Shown: piece after piece, positions 18,307 to 27,317 of the stretch
Layout of the letters: each line of letters begins with the position of its first letter
How positions within the stretch are numbered: position 1 is the first letter of the stretch
Assembly (NCBI RefSeq): GCF_900114055.1
Contig: NZ_FORR01000006.1
Coordinates: 100,188 to 164,187 of the forward strand
From: Thermoflavimicrobium dichotomicum
Lineage (GTDB): Bacteria > Bacillota > Bacilli > Thermoactinomycetales > Thermoactinomycetaceae
Length of the DNA stretch: 64,000 nucleotides
Direction of reading: 5' to 3'
The notes under the pieces: model-generated
Seen by the model: the letters and a program-made list of their open reading frames with translations, nothing else
Database searches by the model: none
What the model was told of the DNA's origin: nothing
Translations under genes and position numbers: made by a program

Positions 18307-19101
18307 ATGAAGGTATTAATGTTTGGAGATGTTGTAGGAGATCTCGGGCGTCAAACTTTGCTAAGCTACTTGCCAGAACTTAAAAAAATGTTTTCGCCTG
18401 ATTTGATCGTTGTCAATGGAGAAAATGCAGCCATGAGTGGACGAGGAATTACACGTGCTATTACCCGTGAGCTGATTGCGGCAGGGGTAGACTGTATTAC
18501 CTTGGGAAACCATGCATGGGCTCAACCTGAAATTTTCGACTTTGTTGAGTGGGAAGAACACATGATTCGTCCTGCCAATTTTCCTCCCGGAACACCTGGT
18601 CGTGGTTTTATTACGATCCCTACTTCCAAGGGGAAATGTACAATTGTAAGCTTGATGGGACGTACTTTTTTACAACCGCTCGATTGTCCTTTCCGCACGA
18701 TTGATGCAATTTTGGAGCAAACTCCACCCAGTCACTATATCCTCATTGATTTCCATGCTGAAACAACCTCCGAAAAACAGTCATTCGCTTGGTATGTAGA
18801 CGGCAGAGTATCTGCAGTCATCGGTACCCATACCCATGTACAAACAGCAGATGAACGGATCTTGCCCAAAGGAACGGGGTATTTGACAGATGTGGGTATG
18901 GTCGGTCCTTATGATGGAATTCTGGGAATGGATAAAGAAGCAGTGATTCGCCGTTTTCTGACACAATTGCCAGTACGTTTTGAAGTGGCTAAAGGAAGAA
19001 GTCAGTTAAATGCAGTGTTGATTGAATTTGATCCACATACAAAAAGGGCGAAAAAACTGAAACGCATTCGTATTGATGAGGATTTTCCGTTAATTAGCTG
19101 A
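18307..19101 (+). CDS. ymdB: YmdB-type metallophosphoesterase (2',3'-cyclic nucleotide phosphodiesterase)
   Basis: The family hydrolyses 2',3'-cAMP and affects biofilm and motility decisions in Bacillus. The 264-aa sequence starts MKVLMFGDVVGDLGR (metal-binding D8) and has VVNGENAAMSGRGI, LGNHAW (metal ligands near residues 67-69), IDFHAETTSEK, and VIGTHTHVQTADERILPKGTGYLTDVGM, the full family signature. GGAGG is upstream of the ATG. Location directly after rny is conserved in Bacillales. Confidence 0.95.
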   Translation: MKVLMFGDVVGDLGRQTLLSYLPELKKMFSPDLIVVNGENAAMSGRGITRAITRELIAAGVDCITLGNHAWAQPEIFDFVEWEEHMIRPANFPPGTPGRGFITIPTSKGKCTIVSLMGRTFLQPLDCPFRTIDAILEQTPPSHYILIDFHAETTSEKQSFAWYVDGRVSAVIGTHTHVQTADERILPKGTGYLTDVGMVGPYDGILGMDKEAVIRRFLTQLPVRFEVAKGRSQLNAVLIEFDPHTKRAKKLKRIRIDEDFPLIS

Positions 19102-19129
19102 TTTTACATAAAATTATTTCAGATTTTTC

Positions 19130-19162
19130 ATTCCTGTCTACAAAAAGAAGCAGGAATTTTTA
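19130..19162 (+). terminator. Intrinsic terminator of ymdB
   Basis: ATTCCTG (19130-19136) / CAGGAAT (19151-19157) followed by TTTTTAA; short T-run. The right arm doubles as the -35 element of the spoVS promoter. Confidence 0.6.
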
Positions 19163-19178
19163 AGAGTTAGTCGAATAG
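19150..19178 (+). promoter_or_regulatory. Putative sigma-H promoter of spoVS
   Basis: GCAGGAATT (19150-19158), 11-bp spacer, GTCGAATAG (19170-19178) fits the Bacillus sigma-H consensus RNAGGAWWW-N11/12-RNNGAATWW with one mismatch at the last base. spoVS is a known sigma-H target in B. subtilis. Confidence 0.65.
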
Positions 19179-19245
19179 ATATAATAGTGGACTCACTCCA
19201 AACCATCGAATCCAAACCATCGAAGACTATCAAGGAGGTACCTAA

Positions 19246-19509
19246 ATGGAAGTATTAAAAGTTTCAGCAAAATCTAATCCGAATTCTGTCGCAGGTGCAT
19301 TAGCCGGAGTCTTGCGTGAACGGGGTCAGGCAGAAATGCAAGCCATTGGTGCAGGAGCATTAAATCAAGCTGTTAAAGCGGTTGCAATTGCACGAGGATT
19401 TGTCGCGCCAAGCGGTATCGATTTAATTTGCATACCAGCTTTTACGGACATCGTCATCGATGGTGAAGAGCGTACAGCGATTAAGTTAATTGTTGAACCT
19501 CGCCATTAA
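19246..19509 (+). CDS. spoVS: Stage V sporulation protein S
   Basis: Small (87 aa) Alba-like nucleic-acid-binding protein required for normal progress of sporulation and coat assembly. The sequence MEVLKVSAKSNPNSVAGALA...IGAGALNQAVKAVAIARGF...IPAFTDIVIDGEERTAIKL is nearly invariant in spore formers. AAGGAGGT lies 6-7 nt before the ATG. It is flanked by its own promoter and terminator. Confidence 0.97.
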   Translation: MEVLKVSAKSNPNSVAGALAGVLRERGQAEMQAIGAGALNQAVKAVAIARGFVAPSGIDLICIPAFTDIVIDGEERTAIKLIVEPRH

Positions 19510-19531
19510 TTGAATAAAATATATCTTAAGT

Positions 19532-19570
19532 AAAACCTGTTTATTTGCAAAAATAAACAGGTTTTCTTTT
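19532..19570 (+). terminator. Intrinsic terminator of spoVS
   Basis: 14-bp stem AAAACCTGTTTATT / AATAAACAGGTTTT with a 6-nt loop, then TCTTTT. Confidence 0.85.
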
Positions 19571-19599
19571 GAAAAGCGGGTCTTGGTTTTATTGAAACG

Positions 19600-19668
19600 A
19601 GGGGTTCCTTTTCTGTCTTGCCCCTGTTTCATCAAGTGGGCAAAGTTCATAAACTGAAAAGGAGCCCC
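19600..19668. repeat. Intergenic hairpin related to the CCTTTTCC repeat group
   Basis: Arms GGGGTTCCTTTTC (about 19600-19612) and GAAAAGGAGCCCC (about 19656-19668) pair over 13 bp with one G-U. The arm sequence resembles the hairpin at 59587-59625 and the 109-bp repeat family. Confidence 0.5.
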
Positions 19669-19714
19669 CTTTTCAAATGCACCAGAATTTAAAAAATGTG
19701 AGAGGAGACTTTTT

Positions 19715-20674
19715 ATGCTATTTTTTGATGGACATTGTGACGTTCTCTGGAAAATGTGGATGAATTCAGAAAAATATATTTTCTATGAGGAGGAGAATCC
19801 TTCTTTAGATGTTACATACGATCGTTTAAGGCAGGGGCGAGTTTATTTTCAGACTTTTGCCATCTTTGTTCCGGATCATGTGCCCAAATTGCAAAAGTTG
19901 GATGCAGCCTTAAAGCAAATCGACTATTTTTATGAGCAAGTTCTCGATGAAGGGAAAAGGATCAAATTAGTGACGGATCAAGAAGATTTGCTTCCTGAAT
20001 CTCCTCAGCCTCGTCTGGCTTTGCTGTCTTTGGAAGGAGCGGATGCCTTGCAGGGGGAATTGGCTTATTTGCGTTTGTTTTATCATTTGGGTGTACGCCA
20101 AGTAGGCCTGACATGGAATTATGCGAATGAAGTGGCAGATGGCATTGGGGAAAAACGGGGTGGAGGTCTGACAGAATTCGGGCATCAATTTGTGCAAGAG
20201 ATGAAACGATTGGGTATGGTTCTTGATGTTTCACACTTATCTGTTCGTGGCTTTTGGGATGTCATTGAACATTATGATCTTCCGACCATCGCTTCCCATT
20301 CGAACTGTCAGGCGATTTGTTCACATGAACGAAACCTTAGTGATAACCAAATCCTTGCACTCATTGCCAAAAAAGGATTAATGGGGATTACTTTTGTACC
20401 TTCTTTTGTGCATGAAATGGAAAATGAAGCTAGAATTGATCATATTTTGAAGCACATTGAGCATATTTGCAGTCTGGGTGGAGAAGATATCATCTGCTTT
20501 GGCTCTGATTTTGACGGAATCGATCACAAGATCCCGAACCTGGAGCATGCAGGACAGGTGGGTTATTTGGTTGAAGCTTTATCAAGATATTATCCCGAGC
20601 ATTTGATCCAAAAATGGACATGGGAAAATGGGTATTCTTTTTATAAGAAACATTTACCTGCAAAAAACAGATAA
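19715..20674 (+). CDS. Membrane dipeptidase (peptidase family M19), copy 1
   Basis: Zinc-dependent dipeptidase of the renal dipeptidase family (319 aa). Visible features: the N-terminal zinc site DGHCDVLW (about 5-12), LSLEGADAL with the bridging Glu (about 107-115), VGLTWNYANEVADG, VLDVSHLSVRGFWD (His ligand, about 171-184), IASHSNCQAICSHERNLSD (His ligand, about 190-208) and FGSDFDGIDH near residue 263. No signal peptide, so cytosolic. A paralogue lies at 53.4-54.5 kb. The stretch between spoVS and korAB hosts a dipeptidase gene in several Bacilli. Substrate unknown. Confidence 0.9.
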   Translation: MLFFDGHCDVLWKMWMNSEKYIFYEEENPSLDVTYDRLRQGRVYFQTFAIFVPDHVPKLQKLDAALKQIDYFYEQVLDEGKRIKLVTDQEDLLPESPQPRLALLSLEGADALQGELAYLRLFYHLGVRQVGLTWNYANEVADGIGEKRGGGLTEFGHQFVQEMKRLGMVLDVSHLSVRGFWDVIEHYDLPTIASHSNCQAICSHERNLSDNQILALIAKKGLMGITFVPSFVHEMENEARIDHILKHIEHICSLGGEDIICFGSDFDGIDHKIPNLEHAGQVGYLVEALSRYYPEHLIQKWTWENGYSFYKKHLPAKNR

Positions 20675-20912
20675 AAACGCAAGAAAAAAGCTGTTTAGTT
20701 GGATCAAATTATGTTATTGATAAAAAAAAGAAGAAAATGAAAGGATAAAAGAGGATTTAAGGTTGCTTTTTATACATTAGAGGACTAGAATTAGTAGGTG
20801 ATGAAGTTATCGACTCGGCACAATCTTGAGTGATTGGGTTTGTGAAGAGCCGATAATAAATCGTTTTCATTTTTTTTTAGTATGGTGTTTGTGAGTTAAA
20901 GGAGATGAGTTC

Positions 20913-22670
20913 ATGAAAAAGCAGCTTTCGTGGAAAGTGGGCGGACAGCAAGGGGAAGGGATTGATAGTGCTGGTGAAATTCTTTCCACAGCGCTGAACC
21001 GCAAAGGGTATTATTTATACGGTTATCGTCATTTTTCTTCTCGTATTAAAGGCGGTCACTCCAATACAAAAATTCGGATCAGTACCAAACCAGTCCGCTC
21101 GATTTCCGACGAACTAGATATTCTTGTTGCGTTTGACCAAGAAACCATTGATCTAAACGCACATGAATTAGTAAAAGATGGAATTATTTTAGCTGATGCC
21201 AAATTCAATCCAACTATTCCAGAAGGGATTTCTGCTCGACTCATCGCTGTTCCTTTTACTAAAATTGCTGAAGAAGTTGGCATGGCTCAAATGAAAAATA
21301 TGGTAGCGGTCGGTGCTTCCATTGCTTTATTGGGCATTCCAGTCGAGGCATTTAAGGAAGTGATTGAAGAGCGCTTTGCTCGTAAAGGACAAAAAGTCGT
21401 AGACAAAAATATGGACGCAATTGCTCGTGGTGCAGCATTTGTGCAAACGGAAATGGCAACTCTCCCAGACTTTAAGCTGGAGCCATCCGATGGTAAACAG
21501 CGTTTATATATGATTGGAAACGATGCAATTGCTTTTGGTGCTTTGGCAGCAGGAGCCCGTTTAATGGCTGCTTATCCAATTACGCCTTCTTCTGAGATTA
21601 TGGAATGGCTGATCAAACGTTTACCAGAGTTTGGTGGTACGGTTGTTCAAACAGAGGACGAAATTGCCGCGATTACCATGGTAATCGGTGCAAACTATGG
21701 TGGCGTTCGTGCATTAACAGCATCTGCTGGTCCTGGTCTTTCCTTGATGACAGAAGCGATCGGACTTGCAGGTATGACAGAAACGCCTGCAGTTATTGTC
21801 AATACCCAACGTGGAGGTCCAAGTACCGGTCTTCCAACCAAGCAAGAGCAAAGTGACGTACTCGCCATGCTATATAGCACACACGGAGAAATTCCGAAAA
21901 TCGTGATTGCACCAAGTACAGCAGAAGAGTGCTTCTATGATACCATTGAAGCTTTCAACCTGGCTGAAGAATACCAATGCCCAGTCATCATTCTGTCTGA
22001 CCTGGCTCTATCACTGGGTAAACAAACCGTGGAACCGCTCGACTATGATCGGATTCAGATCAGACGCGGCAAACTGGTACCACTTGATGAAGAATTGCCA
22101 GAGTTGGCAAATTCAGAGCTGTTCCCACGTTATGAGTTTACCGAAGATGGTATTTCTCGCCGGGTGCTGCCAGGTACGAAATACGGTTTACACCATGTGA
22201 CCGGGGTAGAGCACGATCAAACAGGTCGTCCATCTGAAAGTCCAATTAACCGGAAAAAAATGATGGACAAACGTTTGTCCAAGTTGAAAAATGGAATCAA
22301 TTTCCCAAATCCTGTTCATTTGGACGCAAAACATGAAGAAGCAGACTTGCTGATCATTGGTTTCTGCTCGACTCGTGGAACCATTGCAGAAGCAATGGAA
22401 CGTCTTGAAGCAGAAGGTTTGAAAGTAAATCATGCGCATATTCGTCAAATCTTGCCATTCCCAACGGAGATCGTGGCAGAACAGATGAAAAAAGCGAAAA
22501 AAGTACTGGTAGTTGAAAACAATGCGACAGGGCAATTGACATCCCTGATCAAAATGAATGTCGGAATGGCTGACAAACTGGTACACTTCGGAAAATACGA
22601 CGGAAACCCATTCTTGCCATCCGAAATTTACAATCAATGTAAGGAGCTGTTGGTACATGGCCACATTTAA
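20913..22670 (+). CDS. korA: 2-oxoacid:ferredoxin oxidoreductase, gamma-alpha fusion subunit
   Basis: Oxidatively decarboxylates a 2-oxoacid (probably 2-oxoglutarate) to the acyl-CoA with reduction of ferredoxin. The 585-aa chain is a gamma-alpha fusion: residues 1-180 form the gamma domain (WKVGGQQGEGIDSAGEIL), and the alpha domain begins near 195 (MIGNDAIAFGALAAGARLMAAYPITPSSEIMEWL). RGGPSTGLPTKQEQSD is the alpha-subunit signature. AAAGGAGATG precedes the ATG. korB overlaps its end by 14 nt. Bacillales often carry this pair near spoVS. Confidence 0.92.
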   Translation: MKKQLSWKVGGQQGEGIDSAGEILSTALNRKGYYLYGYRHFSSRIKGGHSNTKIRISTKPVRSISDELDILVAFDQETIDLNAHELVKDGIILADAKFNPTIPEGISARLIAVPFTKIAEEVGMAQMKNMVAVGASIALLGIPVEAFKEVIEERFARKGQKVVDKNMDAIARGAAFVQTEMATLPDFKLEPSDGKQRLYMIGNDAIAFGALAAGARLMAAYPITPSSEIMEWLIKRLPEFGGTVVQTEDEIAAITMVIGANYGGVRALTASAGPGLSLMTEAIGLAGMTETPAVIVNTQRGGPSTGLPTKQEQSDVLAMLYSTHGEIPKIVIAPSTAEECFYDTIEAFNLAEEYQCPVIILSDLALSLGKQTVEPLDYDRIQIRRGKLVPLDEELPELANSELFPRYEFTEDGISRRVLPGTKYGLHHVTGVEHDQTGRPSESPINRKKMMDKRLSKLKNGINFPNPVHLDAKHEEADLLIIGFCSTRGTIAEAMERLEAEGLKVNHAHIRQILPFPTEIVAEQMKKAKKVLVVENNATGQLTSLIKMNVGMADKLVHFGKYDGNPFLPSEIYNQCKELLVHGHI

Positions 22671-23523
22671 AGATTTTCGCAACAAAGTAAAACCCAACTG
22701 GTGTCCAGGTTGTGGTGATTTCTCTGTGCTGGCCGCCATGCAGCGTGCTTTTGCCAACCTTGGATTGGAACCAGAAGATGTAGCCATCGTATCAGGGATT
22801 GGTTGCTCTGGTCGGATTTCTGGTTATGTTAATGCATACGGCTTTCACGGAGTTCACGGACGCGCTCTTCCTATTGCCCAGGGTTTGAAATTGGCAAATC
22901 GTGATTTAACGGTAGTAGCGGCTGGTGGAGACGGAGACGGATTTGCGATCGGTATGGGACATACGGTTCATGCGATCCGTCGGAATGTAGACATCACCTA
23001 TATCGTCATGGATAACCAAGTATATGGTCTGACGAAAGGACAAACCTCACCACGGAGTGCCATGGGCTTCAAAACCAAAAGTACACCAGCTGGATCCATT
23101 GAGGCAGCAATTTCCCCAATGGAAATGGCTCTGACTGTTGGTGCTGGATTTGTGGCTCAATCGGTATCCAGTGACTTAAAACAACTTACTCAAGTTATTG
23201 AAGAAGGAATCAAACACAAAGGTTTCTCTTTGATTAACGTATTTAGCCCATGTGTCACCTACAACAAAGTGAACACCTATGACTGGTTCAAAGAAAACCT
23301 GGTCAGCTTGTCCGAGATTGAAGGCTATGACCCATCCGATCGTAACATGGCTATGCAAACACTTATGGATCACAATGGACTTGTTACAGGTATTATCTAT
23401 CAAAATAAAGATCGGAAACCATATGAAGATTTGATCAAAGGATTCAAAGAAGAACCTCTGGCGAAACAGGATATCAAAATCTCCAAAGACCAGTTTGATA
23501 AACTCGCAGCCGAGTTTATGTAA
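22657..23523 (+). CDS. korB: 2-oxoacid:ferredoxin oxidoreductase, beta subunit
   Basis: ThDP-binding partner of KorA (288 aa). The NWCPGCGDFSV motif (about 11-21) starts the domain; GIGCSGRISGY, GGDGDGFAIGMGHTVHAIRRN and VMDNQVYGLTKGQTSPRS cover the ThDP/Mg site. AAGGAG lies 10 nt before the chosen ATG, which overlaps the korA stop. An in-frame start 99 nt upstream falls inside korA without support. No ferredoxin domain is fused and no delta subunit lies next to it, so it must use a ferredoxin encoded elsewhere. Confidence 0.93.
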   Translation: MATFKDFRNKVKPNWCPGCGDFSVLAAMQRAFANLGLEPEDVAIVSGIGCSGRISGYVNAYGFHGVHGRALPIAQGLKLANRDLTVVAAGGDGDGFAIGMGHTVHAIRRNVDITYIVMDNQVYGLTKGQTSPRSAMGFKTKSTPAGSIEAAISPMEMALTVGAGFVAQSVSSDLKQLTQVIEEGIKHKGFSLINVFSPCVTYNKVNTYDWFKENLVSLSEIEGYDPSDRNMAMQTLMDHNGLVTGIIYQNKDRKPYEDLIKGFKEEPLAKQDIKISKDQFDKLAAEFM

Positions 23524-23531
23524 AATCCATG

Positions 23532-23569
23532 AAAGACCGCTTCCTTGCCGGGAAGTGGTCTTCTTTTGT
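23532..23569 (+). terminator. Intrinsic terminator of korAB
   Basis: AAGACCGCTTCC / GGAAGTGGTCTT stem (one G-U pair, 6-nt loop) then CTTTT. Confidence 0.85.
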
Positions 23570-23768
23570 TTTGTTCTGTTTTCCAAGAAAATATTGTGAA
23601 ATGATTCACATAAACATTAAGTTCATTATATAGCTATCATACAGGAAATATAGATTGAAGCATATAGGTTAGATGTTAATGTCATAAAAATTTAAAATAA
23701 ATAGAAATGAAAGGGAAAATGTGGTTTATCATTGGAAGATCACATCCCATACATTTTTCTACGAGGAT

Positions 23769-23877
23769 GTTGACAAACCCGGTTTTCCTTTTCCAGTTGA
23801 ACGACTTCTTGCTCGTATTTAAGCAACGGGAGTGAAACGGAAAAGGAAAACCGGCATATAACGGATACTTTGTCAAC
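23769..23877 (+). repeat. 109-bp repeat element, copy 1
   Basis: Perfect terminal inverted repeats GTTGACAAA / TTTGTCAAC enclose a 16-bp perfect inner inverted repeat (CCGGTTTTCCTTTTCC at 23779-23794 with its complement at 23839-23854) and a core with TTGAACGACTTCTTGCTCG. The whole element can fold into one long hairpin. Further copies at 54531-54639 (same orientation) and 63587-63695 (reverse). The korB-sspH gap (509 nt) otherwise holds only a terminator and the sspH promoter. Confidence 0.85.
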
Positions 23878-23971
23878 AAGCTGCATTTTTCTACTTTTCT
23901 ATGTAATATTTTTTATTCTAATAAACTTTATATATACTTTGCAATTCAAATGGGCATAGACATTCATTCAT

Positions 23972-24001
23972 GGAATAACTCCTCTTTCTTGACACAATCT
24001 A
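23972..24001 (+). promoter_or_regulatory. Possible sigma-G promoter of sspH
   Basis: GGAATA (23972-23977), 17-bp spacer, CAATCTA (23995-24001), compared with the sigma-G consensus TGMATA-N17/18-CATACTA (5/6 and 5/7). Context (a spore protein gene) supports it. Confidence 0.4.
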
Positions 24002-24032
24002 AGGGTAAATGATGCAAAAGGGGGGATGATGA

Positions 24033-24212
24033 ATGGATATGCAACGGGCAAAAGAGATTTTGAAATCACCAGAAAAAGTTGAAGTTAGATATCGAGGCGT
24101 TCCCGTCTGGATTGAAATGATTGACGAAAGTGCTGAGAAAGCAAGGGTACACTCCGAAGCAAACCCAGACGATATCAAGATTGTTCCAGTCTGGGATCTG
24201 GACGATCGGTAG
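24033..24212 (+). CDS. sspH: Small acid-soluble spore protein, H type
   Basis: A 59-aa protein, MDMQRAKEILKSPEKVEVRY..., matching the SspH family (N-terminal MxxQRAKEI, central GVPVWI, DES-ETARV-like segment and a VPV-L--- end). Such proteins are made in the forespore. A G-rich ribosome binding site (GGGGGG) lies upstream of the ATG. It has its own strong terminator and a sigma-G-like promoter, so it is a stand-alone sporulation gene. Confidence 0.88.
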   Translation: MDMQRAKEILKSPEKVEVRYRGVPVWIEMIDESAEKARVHSEANPDDIKIVPVWDLDDR

Positions 24213-24285
24213 CAAGGTACTCAAGAAGACATACCGGACGAGTATATATGAATAAGTCATTTTTGTCCTGGGAAAATATATCTGG

Positions 24286-24320
24286 AGCAGGCTTTCTTTG
24301 AGTGAAAGAGCCTGCTTTTT
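24286..24320 (+). terminator. Intrinsic terminator of sspH
   Basis: AGCAGGCTTTC / GAAAGAGCCTGCT-type stem followed by TTTTTGTTTTTT. Confidence 0.85.
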
Positions 24321-24396
24321 GTTTTTTCGGTTTCTATTTGTCAGAATCGATACATATGTTTTAATCAAATCACTTTTCCTTATGAGGCTGGTCAAC

Positions 24397-24999
24397 ATGA
24401 ACAAAACTTATGCGAGAGTATTTGCATATATAGTGGGGTTGATTATACAATCTGTAGGTCTTTCGTTGATCATTCGCTCTGATTTTGGCACGGGTCCATG
24501 GGATGGATTTTATGTAGGAATTTCAAATCACTCAGGTTTAACTGTGGGATCATGGCTTTTTGTTGTTGGCATTCTCCTGGTTTTTTTCAATTCATATTTG
24601 ATAAAAAGTAAACCCAATTTCATTTCACTCATCACCATTTTTATAATGGGGCTCTGTATGGATTGCTGTCTTTATCTCCTTGATTTTGAACCAGATCAAG
24701 CAGAAATGCAAGTTCTTACATTTTGGGCGGGGCTGCTTTTGACATCTATAGGGATGTCGCTTTATGTCCAGGGGAAGTTTGCCATCACGCCTGCAGATCA
24801 ATTGATGTATGCTCTTTCTCATCGATTTCGTTTAAGCCTGATGTGGTCCAAAACGTTAACAGATATGGGCGCACTGATGTTAGCCTTTCTTTTACATGGT
24901 CCAATCGGCTTTGGAACCATCATCTATACCTTTTTGTGTGGTCCCTTTATTCAATTTTTTATTCCTAAATTCGAGCGGTTTTTTACTCAAAAAACGTAG
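24397..24999 (+). CDS. YczE/YyaS-family integral membrane protein
   Basis: Membrane protein of about 200 aa with five to six hydrophobic segments. The N-terminal half carries the family motif IIRSDFGTGPWDGFYVGIS and the second half a related SMYVQGKFAITPADQLMYALS-like stretch, an internal duplication typical of the YczE (YitT-like) group. In Bacillus YczE is linked to secretion or peptide antibiotic production, but the biochemical role is unknown. The ATG at 24397 with GAGG 9 nt upstream is preferred over earlier in-frame codons inside the sspH terminator. Confidence 0.75.
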   Translation: MNKTYARVFAYIVGLIIQSVGLSLIIRSDFGTGPWDGFYVGISNHSGLTVGSWLFVVGILLVFFNSYLIKSKPNFISLITIFIMGLCMDCCLYLLDFEPDQAEMQVLTFWAGLLLTSIGMSLYVQGKFAITPADQLMYALSHRFRLSLMWSKTLTDMGALMLAFLLHGPIGFGTIIYTFLCGPFIQFFIPKFERFFTQKT

Positions 25000-25171
25000 C
25001 GATCTCAAGAACAAATTTCGTTTGGAAGAAGAGTAAAGAAGAATGAACTGATATCATAAATCCTAATTAGGATGACCAAAATTGGTTTCAAAAATGAAAG
25101 AAGGGTAGGGCGAATGAAGATGAGTTGGAATACGAACGGGATTTGGATAATATGGGATCGGTGTAAATGCA

Positions 25172-25214
25172 AAAAGACATAACTCGTTAGAAATGACGGG
25201 CTATGTCTTTTTTT
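25172..25214. terminator. Bidirectional terminator
   Basis: AAAGACATA / TATGTCTTT stem with A-rich left and T-rich right flanks serves the membrane protein gene (+) and the helicase (-), which converge here. Confidence 0.75.
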
Positions 25215-25258
25215 AGGAAAAGAATCAGACTAGAGATGATAAGCGAAAGGATGAAACT

Positions 25259-26695
25259 CTATATTTTTACTTTCCTTTTCTTTTTGCCTTGCCTTCTCTT
25301 TTTGCCTTGGAATTGCTTGGCAGTCATGCTTTTTCCTTTGACTTTCCTTGTTTTTCTGTTTCCTTTCCAACTGCCAGCAAGCGGTGGATCTTCGCTGAGT
25401 TGGATGGGTGTCTTGTTTGGTTCTTTGGTCAATAGTTTTAATGCAGCAGATAACAGGCGAACGGAGTCGGTATGCTCCAGCAGCTCTTCAGCCAATTCGA
25501 CGTAAACATGGAAATCGTTCTCTTCAACAGCTTCCAGCAACTTTTCGATCGCAAACCGTTGTTGTCCGGTAATGACTTCACTCAGGGTCGGAACGGGTTG
25601 GTGTATCATTTTCTTTTTGGTTGCTCTCTCGATATTACGTAGATGTTCGATTTCCCCAAAAGCAACAAAAGTGGTTGCGATTCCGGCTCTGCCTGCTCGG
25701 CCGGTTCGTCCGATTCGATGGACGTAGCTGTCTGGATCTTGTGGAATGTCAAAATTATAGACGTGAGTGACACCGGAAATATCCAAGCCGCGTGCGGCCA
25801 CATCAGTTGCGACCATAATATCAATGGTTCCTTCTCGGAATCGGTGAATAACCGTATCTCGACGAGCTTGGGACATGTCCCCATGGATGCCTTCTGCAGA
25901 GTATCCACGTTTATTCAATCCTTCTGTAATTTCATCCACTCGCTTTCTGGTACGGCCAAACACGATCGCGAGTTCCGGTGACTGGATATCTAAAAGATTG
26001 CACAGGATATCGAATTTTTGTGCAGGGGTCATTTCAATGTAATGTTGCTCGATATTGGGCATCGTTGCTTCTTTTGACTTGATTTTTACGACCATTGGAT
26101 TAACCATAAATTTATTGGCAAGGGCTTGGATATCTTTGGGCATGGTGGCAGAAAAGAGAAGTGTTTGCCGCTGTGCTGGAATTTCAGATAAAATCTCTTC
26201 AATATCTTCTATAAAGCCCATTTGCAACATTTCATCTGCTTCATCGAGCACGACCTGGTTAATCGTATGGAGCCGAATGGTACGGCGTTGGATATGGTCT
26301 TTCAAACGACCAGGTGTCCCGACAATGATTTGAGGTCTTTTTTTAAGGGAACGGATTTGCCGCTGGATATCTTGTCCGCCGTAAATCGGTAAAGCCCAAA
26401 TTTTTTTGTACTGGCCCATCCGATTAAGTTCCTCGGCTACCTGAATTGCTAGTTCACGTGTCGGAGTGATCACAATTCCTTGAATGTGGTCGTTGTCCAA
26501 TGATAACTTTTCAATCAAAGGAATGCCGAAAGCAGCTGTTTTGCCTGTACCGGTTTGTGCCTGTCCCAGTAAGTCGCGACCTTCTAAAGCAATGGGAATG
26601 GTTTGGGCTTGAATGGGGGTTGCTTCTTCAAATCCCATATCGCGAATGGACTCCAATAACGCTGAACTGAGTCCGAGTTCAGTAAATTGTGCCAA
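25259..26695 (-). CDS. DEAD-box RNA helicase, CshA-like
   Basis: ATP-dependent RNA helicase of 478 aa. Motifs: Q motif GFEEATPIQ, Walker A AQTGTGKT (about 46-53), [23 protein letters not shown], and [11 protein letters not shown]. The C-terminal tail is strongly basic ([14 protein letters not shown]), as in Bacillus CshA, which associates with the RNA degradosome (including RNase Y) and ribosomes. There is no DbpA-type RNA-binding domain, unlike the helicase at 5.2-6.8 kb. It is a single gene converging on the YczE-like gene. Confidence 0.9.
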   Translation of the reverse strand: MAQFTELGLSSALLESIRDMGFEEATPIQAQTIPIALEGRDLLGQAQTGTGKTAAFGIPLIEKLSLDNDHIQGIVITPTRELAIQVAEELNRMGQYKKIWALPIYGGQDIQRQIRSLKKRPQIIVGTPGRLKDHIQRRTIRLHTINQVVLDEADEMLQMGFIEDIEEILSEIPAQRQTLLFSATMPKDIQALANKFMVNPMVVKIKSKEATMPNIEQHYIEMTPAQKFDILCNLLDIQSPELAIVFGRTRKRVDEITEGLNKRGYSAEGIHGDMSQARRDTVIHRFREGTIDIMVATDVAARGLDISGVTHVYNFDIPQDPDSYVHRIGRTGRAGRAGIATTFVAFGEIEHLRNIERATKKKMIHQPVPTLSEVITGQQRFAIEKLLEAVEENDFHVYVELAEELLEHTDSVRLLSAALKLLTKEPNKTPIQLSEDPPLAGSWKGNRKTRKVKGKSMTAKQFQGKKRRQGKKKRKVKI

Positions 26696-26752
26696 GAGAT
26701 TGGTACCCCTTTCCTTTACTTTCTATTTTTAATTCGCAACAAAGCAATGGAC

Positions 26753-26785
26753 AGCCCTAGTCTGATCAAATATCAGACTAGGGCT
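26753..26785 (-). terminator. Perfect 14-bp hairpin between the helicase and the small gene
   Basis: AGCCCTAGTCTGAT (26753-26766) and its exact complement (26772-26785) with a 5-nt loop. Position downstream of the minus-strand small gene suggests a terminator, but no long T-run follows on that strand. Confidence 0.55.
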
Positions 26786-26804
26786 ATATTATATAAAAAT
26801 AGCT

Positions 26805-26972
26805 CTATTTCACTTGTTGAATTGCATGTTCCCAACTAGGAAAATAGTACAAAGCGTTTTGCAGAAGCTCAGGATAGGCCTGCTTTATTTTTTTCTTGCT
26901 CAATGATTCACCGTTTTTTTGTAACTGTGCAATTTTTGCAAGAACTTCATCCATCTTCATCGTAACTTCCAT
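26805..26972 (-). CDS. Small protein resembling a homing-endonuclease-associated repeat
   Basis: A 55-aa protein; GAGGAG 7 nt upstream fixes the ATG (giving MEVTMKMDEV) rather than a TTG start five codons earlier. The pattern SKKKIKQAYPELLQNALYYFPSWEHAIQ resembles the short helical repeat found next to HNH/homing endonuclease domains (I..xxP.L...A...FGSW..AI). Here it stands alone, possibly a stand-alone DNA-binding unit. Function unknown. Confidence 0.55.
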   Translation of the reverse strand: MEVTMKMDEVLAKIAQLQKNGESLSKKKIKQAYPELLQNALYYFPSWEHAIQQVK

Positions 26973-27317
26973 TTTTTCACTCCTCAAAGTAGGATACTCA
27001 TCATTTTATCCTAATTTAATGCAAAGATACATACAAGTTTGACAAAAAGTAGAGGGAAATTGCAGATTCTTTGCTTTTGATTCAGGAAAGGTACATGAAA
27101 ACTTCCAACCTTTGCTATTTGACAGATCCTCATGTTGCCGAGCAACACCTTTTTATAAAGCGGAGGGATGTGTTCCTTGCGGAGTGACTGTGATGGTACA
27201 GAAGTCGTCACGGAGGAAGGAACACATCCCAAAGCGTGGGAGAAACGTATCCATATTTTCAGAATGATAAACTTATCCATTTATTCAAATAGTATACAGT
27301 CTGAAATGGTTTGGAGC
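26973..27317. other. Region upstream of the small gene and downstream of tnrA (no gene)
   Basis: No coding gene recognised in 345 nt. It carries copy 1 of the second hairpin repeat family (listed separately). Confidence 0.6.
27157..27265 (+). repeat. Hairpin repeat family B, copy 1
   Basis: About 108 bp, starting AAAGCGGAGGGATG. A perfect 14-bp stem GGGATGTGTTCCTT (27165-27178) / AAGGAACACATCCC (27217-27230) encloses a second hairpin GTGAC...GTCAC, followed by CGTATCCATATTTTC. Copy 2 lies at 59699-59807 and differs in the stem by a compensatory change. Confidence 0.8.

Noticed and set aside
23682..23879. Open frames over repeat copies 1 and 3 giving similar peptides (PLYAGFPFPFHSR-like)
   Set aside because: The similarity only reflects the shared 109-bp DNA repeat; no ribosome binding sites, and the copies lie in opposite orientations relative to neighbouring genes.
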